From Rapana venosa (Eukaryota; Mollusca; Gastropoda; Neogastropoda; Muricidae), in NCBI GenBank assembly GCA_028751875.1, contig CM054134.1:39680815-39744814 (forward strand): 64,000 bases of DNA, given 5' to 3'. Shown one piece after another: positions 52,301 to 61,300 of this stretch. The translations under genes and the position numbers were made by a program. A model generated the notes under the pieces. The model made no database searches. It was not told the origin of the DNA and saw only the letters and a list, made by a program, of their open reading frames with translations. Each line of letters starts with the position of its first letter. Position 1 is the stretch's first letter.

Positions 52301-55244
52301 GGGCGCCGCCCTCAATATGCTGGCCCTAGAGAAGTGAGGTCTCTGACGCCTCGCTCCCCTACGACCTTATAGGTTATGGGACTCCTTTACCTTCCTTTAC
52401 CTAGCCCGTCGCTGCCCGCTTGCCCGCATATATTTATACCGGCCTCAGCCTGCCAGATGTCATTTCAGCCTAGTGGGGAATTTCCATCACGCACTAAGCT
52501 CTACCTAGTACACGCACACCATGAATGAACATTCCACTGAGGTCAGCATAAACTAAGGAAGGAATGGGTACCAAAATCAGTGCTACACAGCCTCCCATTC
52601 TCAAGAAATTGGCCAGTGACTGACTTTGTTTTTCCCACGCTTTCTTGTAGCTAAAAATGGCAGCAAAGATTGAGGGTACAATTTGGGAGGAATACACTGA
52701 TGTGGAAATTGAAGCTATTTTTGCTCAAGTGGAACAGTTTAAAAGAGAATAAAATGTTGAATCCGATGGTGAAGTAGATGTAGAAGAAAGAGATGAAATA
52801 GGAGAAGGTAGTGAGTCGGAAAGTGATGCTGAGGATAACATTCCGTTGGCTTCATAGTAGACGACATGGCGCGGCGCACAAGTGCCTTGCACAGTGCAAG
52901 ACTTCACGCTGCCGACTGGGCCGGCACAAACTCTCCCACTGAATGCCAAGCCCTTAGATTACTTTGTTTTGTTTGTGCCCCAACATTTTTTTCAAACTGC
53001 AGCGCATGAAACTAACAATTATGCCAGGCAAAAGATCGCTGTGAAAGGCTTAGTCATAGACCATTATGGACAGAAACAACACCTGAGGAAATTAGGGCTT
53101 ACCTGTCAGTTTTGATCATGATGGGGATCAAGCCTTTGCCAAGGCTTCATCTCTACTGGTAGACTGATTTGAGATTTTCTGAGTCATGGATCAGTAATAT
53201 TATGACGAAAACCAGATTTCTCAAAATTAATCAGTATTTTCACCTGAGAAACACGCCAACACACCTGGACGTGACACTGGGCTGTGACACCTGCACTGTG
53301 ACAGCCATGTAACTGGCTATTGGTGAAGGACACACTAGTGTTTTCGTAAATAGTAGGCGTGAGCATATATTTGTAAATAATGTATATATGCGCATTAGTC
53401 AACGTTGTTTTCAATATTTTTGAATACTTTCCACTCAGAAAATGTAGACTTGGTGACAGTAATTTTGTGACAGGTGTGAATGTTCGATTGGATTACCATG
53501 ACGGTGGATGCGATGGAGGACACATTCTGGCAGGACCAAACTTTTTTTTTTTAAATCACATATGTATATTACGCATGTTAGGGGTAGTTGTAGATTAACA
53601 GCATGATGTCACTGCAATTTTACCGTTATTTGGTGACAAAGAGGGGACAGCAGCACGACACATGTAGGTAGGACACACATCTTGGGATGCAGAAAAAAGT
53701 ATGACATCATATGAATAATTTGGCCAAATATGACTGCTCTGCGAACAGTAACTGTACAGCATTCTGTGTACTTGAGGTACCTTATTTTCTTAAAGAAACT
53801 GCATGAATTTTCGAATACTACAGAGAGTTTCTCTGTAAGATATGCGAATGGTAAAGGGTTAAAGAGACAGATAGCTACAAGTAGATGCCAAGGATGTTAG
53901 ATCTGTGTGAGAGAGAGCGAGAATGAGAGAGTGTGTGTGGGGTGGGCTGGGGTGTGTGGGGTGTATGTTATTATTAACACTTGCCTGTAACCTACATACA
54001 TTTCTATATTTGAGGTGATTAAGTATTCACATTCATTTAAGAAATACAATGATAAATCCATGGCCAGCAAAACTGCTAGTGAACAAACATTTCTGACCTC
54101 CGGTGAAGGGTCCTTGAGAAGCTTGTACACTTTCTCATGAGCACTGTCCCGAACCCCACACCAGCGAGCTTTGTTATAGATGCTCCAAATCTGAAATGAT
54201 AAATCAAATCATAAGAATATCCCTATCAACATGAAAATATAAAAGTTTTTAACTCATCAATGTCAACATTCTTTCTGTAATGTAAAATACAAACTCAATA
54301 AATCAAGTCCTTTGCTGATCACCCTTTTTTCTCATTGGCATTTCAAGTACAAAATAGAAAGCTATATCCAGTTATTTTCCTTCCTTGGACAGAGCTTTGA
54401 GGATGGTCAATGGTGTGATTTTGAATATGCAACCGGTTGCCCAACATTATGGTAGACTTCAGAGATGAGGTCTAACCATGACACCCGTGTACGTTTTTTA
54501 AAAATAAAATTTTGTCATCCGTTTCTACCAGCACAAAATAGCTCTTCTCTTCCGAAAGGCGGAATGGGTTTTCAATGTACTACGGTCTCATCCAAAGGAC
54601 TTTCCAGGGAAGGGAATCTGTACAGATATTTATTCCAAGGGACAAATCCCCTCAAACAGGCCTCTGATTGTGGCTCGAACCTGGGCCATTTCATCACAAA
54701 CTAAGCGCTCTAACCACCCCCTTATTATATAAATAAAATAACCTTTTTTTTATTTTTAAAAATAGTATATTTGGTAGTGATAGTGTGTATTAGAAGGTGG
54801 GGAATGAGTGGGTGGTTCTTTGGGGGGGAAGGGGGGTGTGCACACATGTCTGTATGAAAAACATGATAGCATCAATTCTATTTTTTGTGTTATAGTCACA
54901 TTTCATTACTTTTCCTTGATGAGTAAACATATCATTAACAATTCATCAATTATAAAACAAACAGCAATAACAAAAAAAGAAAAATTCTAGTTCTGAAACA
55001 TAAGAACAAATTTTCTGCTCAAACACAAATGACTACACTTTAAGCTTCGCCAGGAAAACAACACACATGAATCAGTAACAGCATTTCCATAAATGCTATA
55101 TCAGTCCCATTTTCTCTTCTGTTGACTCAAAAATGAGATCAGATGAAGTTTTAAGCTCACAGAACAATCATATCAGATTAAGCAGGAAGAATTTGTCCTC
55201 TTTCAAATATCTCTTTCTCTCCCCCCCCTTTTTTAAATAACATC

Positions 55245-55304
<60 letters not shown>

Positions 55305-58300
55305 CCTTAGCGAGAGTTCTGAGGTTCACCAATTTTGAGATTTTTGGCTTATGCAATCATTTTTGTTCACCCATTTAGGCAGCTGTATTTCGACTCCTTT
55401 TTTAACATCTGAAGCAGGAGATAAGAACAAAATCAATGATACATTAAGGGAAAGAAGAAGAGGCGAGCCCAAAAAGCAAGCCAAAGAGAAAGAGCAAGCC
55501 ACCAGACAAATGTACTATAAAAGAAAGTCCACTAAACTGGAAGAAACCGGGGAGGAAAGAGGAAAGCACAAGGGGAACCCACCTTTCCCAGGCAGATGGC
55601 CAGCCACTGACGCAGCTGTGCACAGCTGTCATTCAGCTGCTCCAGACAGGTTGATATCAGACTGTTCTGCATGCATGCCTCCTGCATTCACAATATTCAA
55701 GCATGTAAATGCATGTACATGCACACATACACACACAACACACACTCACAAAGTACTTGCATGCACACACACACACACTCCCATACAAACACACATGCTG
55801 AATTGATTTGTGAAACTTTTCACAAAGCACTAAAAAATCCAAACACACACACAAACACTGAATCAATTTGTGAAACTTTTCACAAAGCACTAAAAAATCC
55901 TCCTCTTTCCAAAGAATATATAACACAGAACAGCAACATTTTTTTTCTTATAAAAACATTCCTGAAAAAAGGCAATTCAACCTTTACTTATTTATTGATG
56001 TTTATATTGTAGCTAACTAAAAGAGTCATCAGCACTGAAGTCATGTATGGGATTGTAACTCATAAAAAAAAAGAAAACCATCAACCATAAAAAAAGAAGT
56101 AGCTTTCAATGAAAACGGATAATAAAAAGGAAAACATCTTTGAAAACTGAGAAGAGCCTGAACATAGCTTGCAAGAGTCATAGAGGCACAAGACAACATT
56201 TTTTTCACAGCCTTTAGTTTGTTGCTCATGAACTTTGACACATTTATGACAAACTCATTTAGGTACACCTTTATGGATGCTTACATCAAATGCATGGTAC
56301 CTGTGACAAATAACAATACAAACTGAGATCTATCTAATGTGTTTTTCATCCTGAAGGGAGCAAACTTTTTTCTTTTTCCATCTTGTTCTGCTTATGTACC
56401 CAGAACTGGAAAGAGGGCATGTCAGCTTTTCACCTTTTGCCAAATAAATATTCTTTCTCTGAATTTTTTCTTGCTTGTTCATTTGTCTCAATGGTAAGAT
56501 GGGAGGGAGGGGAAGTGGTAGAGGGGGTTGACGTATAAACTGTCATACCTATTACATCTCTGACTGACTCTCATATTCTTACCTGTCAACCGCAATTGCA
56601 ATCAACAAAAACAAAACTGGAGGACTGCTCTCTTCTCTGTTCTCTAGAAACAATTTTTAACTGTACAAGTGGTGGAACTAAAAATCGTGGACTACACAAG
56701 CAGCCAACAAGGTATGAATTGAAGGTCATCACTTACCTGACCAGGTCTGTATGAGCTCATGATGACAGACAGGATGAAGGCAGCCATTGTCCGATGTTCA
56801 GGCTGAAATATACATTACACCGCTTTTTCCAAATCTGATGTAAACTTCCAAATAACACAGTTCACTTTATTTTTCATCATATGCTTAAGCATCTTAAACA
56901 TAGAATACACTCTTGTCAACATTCTTCAACAATTCCAGTAAAAACAAAAAACAAACCCAAACTCTCAACTCAACTGTCTCCACCACCACTGTCAACGGCA
57001 GAAGCTCCATGCAATGCCACCAGGGTTTGCCATCTCTCTCTCTCTCCATAAAAACAACAAAGAACAACAAAAAACAAACAAACAAACAAAAATTTCACGA
57101 AACAGAAGCCAGAGAACATGTGATGTACTCACCGACATGCACTGATGATCATTCAAGACACCAAGGAAGTATTTGTGTCCCTGGTCCTTCACCAGCTCCA
57201 CCTGACAGCTCTGCCATCACACACACACACACACAGATACATTAAAAATTTTTTTTATCTGAACCCAATTAAAACAATCATTAAGAGTCCCCTCACCAGA
57301 ATTCACAGAGTATAAACCAACAATGAAATGTTTATCAAACACACAAACAATGAACGATATATGAAAAATGGGCCAATGCTTTCAACATGATCAACTTCTT
57401 AGTTAGGATGATTGACAACCAAAGAACAATGGGTGTAAGTCAGTCAAATTTTCACCATGGCAAAAGCTGCCTACTTGTTCTACTTTTCAACATCAACATA
57501 GCAAACCTCTCCTTTTGTAGTGCCTATACATTTAAATGTACTTGCAAATCCAATGCCACATAAGTATGACCCTATGTATTAATGCACTCCCACATACATA
57601 AGCAAAAAGCAACATTTTTCACAGGAGGTACATTGCTGCTTTTGCATACTGTTTAACCCTCTTGTTGTTGGATTCTACAGAGCTAAACTGCCTGTAGATT
57701 TTGAATTCTTTGCAGGTTTTCTACCTCCATCTGACTTACTTTACTCCTAAGGCAATTGTGTGTGTGCATGACAAGTTATCAAGCTGAAATTTTGTCACAA
57801 GCTAGGCATGTCTTTGTACTTGCATTTGGGCGCATGTTTATGTGTCTGGTCACCAGATGTTTGTCATTGTCATCTTATTTGTCACCAATCACAGGTAAAA
57901 ATATGGTATATATGATAAAACAGCAAATCCTGCATGGATTTGACAATAGTTCAAGCATATTAGTGTCGAATAAGGAAGTGATACCCAGCTGATGTGTTTA
58001 CCAATAGTTATGTGCAATAGTACTTCAAGGATGTGTCACACACAATGTCCCCATAGCACCTGTTATTTTATGGTATGTCTCGAGGAGACAGAAGTTTTGT
58101 TTAACTTTTTTTTCTTTTGAAAACAAGTCATATTCAATCGACATTTGACCTTTATACTGCAGTTCATATCTGCGTGTGCTACCACATGTTTGTTAAGTGT
58201 ACAGAAGTGTATTATTGTACATGACTGTCACACTGTCACCAGTGTCACAAATTCGAAACAACACAGAACGTCTGTAACCCTACAAAATTTTAATGTTGGT

Positions 58301-61300
58301 AGTCTCTAAAGTAGTCGTAGTGGTGGCACAGGGTCACATCACATCACAAAAAGCACAAATTATGGATGTGTGTGTGTGTGTGTGGGGGGGGGGGGGGGCG
58401 GTGTATCCATTGCTCTCACCTGTCGAACCTTGGCAGACGGAGACCTATTTTATTTTCCTTCTTGCTATTTTCATTATCAGCATATCTGTTCATTTCTGCC
58501 ATTGCAGTTTCAAAGCAAAAGTGTGATAATAATGAGAAAACAGTCAAAAGGCATCACGCTTTCAGGCGTCTATGCCACGGACCAGCCGGGAGGTCAAATT
58601 TCTCCACAGTTGGTGTGTGTAGCACAGGTCAGGAATGTGCCGTGTAGCACTTAGTTTCTGGCTCACTCTTCTCCCTAACTGCAGCATTTCCTTCCTCTTC
58701 TTCTTCGTAATCGTTTAATATTGGACTCACTTAGCAATTCTCGTTCAAATGTTTCTACTTCCAAGACAATAATATTCAATTTATCGTCTCGCTAATCAGA
58801 CGAATCGTCTGCTACTAAAGAAAATGCCATTTTTTTCCACCACGCTGCACCATTGAAAAGCGTTCCGGTCGCTGGCTGTTATTTCTTCCTTCCCTCCCCA
58901 CTACACGCATGTTAGTGGTCTAAATTTATCACTGGCATCCTCCGACACCCTCCCTGCATCGCCCCACCAATTTTCAGACACATAGTGTGAAAACCATGAG
59001 ATCTGTGTGTGATGGAAAAGTACTGCCCACGTGGGCAGCACCAACTGTCGGCTGCGGTCGTATTGGAATCTAGCGGCAGCCTCCGTTACTGTCGGCTGCG
59101 GCCGGATCGGGGACAAGAGGGTTAAAGGAACAGACTACCAACACAAAAATAAGCAAAGCAATGGTCCAATGATGGTTGACAAAAATGAAATAATGTGCAC
59201 CATGCTGCGTTTTTGTTTCTTTTGGGGGTTTCTGTCTTTCTTGATGTTTCTTTGGTTTGATTTGTTCTGCACTTCAGGTCCCCCCCCCCTCCCCTCCCCC
59301 CCTCATTATTATTTTTTTTTTGGGGGGGGGGGGGGCGGAAGTGGCTTAGCACTTTCCAACAATAACTCCAGGGGTCTATCAGTTCTAATCTCTGGTCTTT
59401 AGTCTAGGAAAAAAGGACGACACTTATTACAGCTAACACCTGTCCTTTTTTAAGTGCTTATCTTTTTGAACTAACCTTGATACATTTTTGAAACTTTTTA
59501 AAAAGTCAAGCTGGCTACTCACGGGATCCACAGCCATGATCTTGGCCCACAGAAACACCAACAGCGGCCGCAGTTCTTTGGCTGAACTCTGAAGAAGTTT
59601 CAACACGTATGGAAAAATCCCCACTGACAGTGCCTGAAAGAATATAAACATATAACTCTTTAAAATTAGCAGTTGTTGAAGACAGCTTATCATGCTGCTC
59701 ACACATTCTCTATAACTAGCATCTGTCATAGTTTTGAAATAAGGGTAGGGAGTAAGGCATAGAGATGGCCACAAAATCAACTTAAAATCAAAGAGAAGGA
59801 AAATTTAATGGTGAAATGTCAGAAATTCCAGAAGTCAAGGTGGAGATGCTACCAACTCTGAAAGTCTCCAGCATCATCACCAGTGCATTCCATTTCAAAG
59901 AATTTAGGGAAAGAAACAAAAGCTCACTCACCAAATTGACTGCCCAAGGTCCAAGATCCAGAAACTTCCCAAGAAGGTCCAAAGCCCGGAGACGATGAAC
60001 TTGACTCAACAGAACCTAATCAGAGAATCACATTTTTTAGCACCAGGCAGGCAAATGTTTCAATCTGAACAGCTGCATATTTTTTATACCTCCAAAGTGT
60101 TCATTTTTATCAAAAGCTTTCATAAACCAACTTATCGACACTGGCATTTAAGGGCGCAAAGAAAATTCATACTTGTACACATTTGCATAAAGCAAACATG
60201 CACACAGACAAACCTTACCTGCAGAACAATGGGGAGCTGTTGTGGAGTGGGTCTGTGCTCAAAGCCATACATAAGCCAGACTTGGAAGGCAGTGAGCTGT
60301 TCAGCAAAGAATGGACAGTGCCTGAAGTTCTCTCCATTTTCATCCAGAGGCAACTGTTGCAGGCACAAATCTAGCGCCATGTCCCATGCTTGCCTGTGCA
60401 CACACATCATAACATGGTTAAAAAAAATTTCCCCATTTATTTTCATTTACAAACATTTTTTCAAACCAAAAATAGAGCAGAAAAGGGATGGCTGGATACA
60501 GAAAGATAAGGGAGACACTGATTCGAAACTGACACTTCAATGTGTGTAAAAGCCAGTGCAGATGCGAGTGTCTGTGTATGAATGTGTGTGTGTGTGTTAA
60601 TTTTACTTTGAGGATAGTGGAATAAGCACTCAAGTGCTTATTTTTTTAACATCCAGTCTCAATGTGTGTGTATGTGTATGTATATATGCATGTATATGTA
60701 TATGTGTGTATGTGTATGCACATGTGTGTGCGTATACACATGCTGGATTCAGGCTACAGTAAGACAAACATCTCATGGGCACCTGCCCATTATTTTCATT
60801 ACTCCTCATTTCCTGCTCTGAATCATGTCTTAAATGTCACTTAAAAATTTAGTAACAAAATGTACAAATGACTTTATACAAAAATAAAAACAACCCCCCA
60901 ACCCCCCCCAAACTGACTCCTTAATACCCAGCTCCTCCAAATCACTTACCACATAGGATGCTGGTAAGTAGGAGGCAGCTTTGGTAAAGAAATGGGCTCA
61001 CAGTTGTAGGACCTCATGATTCTCTCTGCCAGCAAGTAGTTGCGAAACAAGCTGGCCACAAGAAGATCCTGCCGAAACAACTTGTGGAACAAATCTGTCA
61101 ACACACAAATTACACCGTTGCATATTAAGCGTGAAAATTCTTTAACAAAACACAACCATTTAACTGAGCTGCTTTCCAACCTAAACATGAGACAACACAA
61201 GCATGCCATTTAAATTTGGTGTCAAAACATGCCGTACAGCCCTCTAGCCATAAAAGAAAAATCTTCTGGGTAAAACAAAGCAAACAACCATCATCCTACC

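Larger units (their letters stand above)
52069..53862 (+). mobile_element. TTAA-flanked piggyBac element with decayed transposase, family E
   Basis: The ends are TTAACCCTTTCCCATTTTTA and, as reverse complement, TTAACCCTTTACCATTCGCA; CCCTTT ends with TTAA targets are typical of piggyBac. A transposase start is seen from 52658 ([20 protein letters not shown], a stop, then acidic [18 protein letters not shown]). It is followed at 52882-53115 by [20 protein letters not shown] and TNNYARQKI, which match the start of the DDE_Tnp_1_7 domain. The catalytic part is absent. A SINE-1 copy is nested inside. It lies in the RPTOR intron between exons 11 and 12. Confidence 0.9.

Noticed and set aside
59995..60549. 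184-residue plus-strand open frame
   Set aside because: It is antisense to RPTOR exon 5 and has no domain; the opposite strand is clearly coding.
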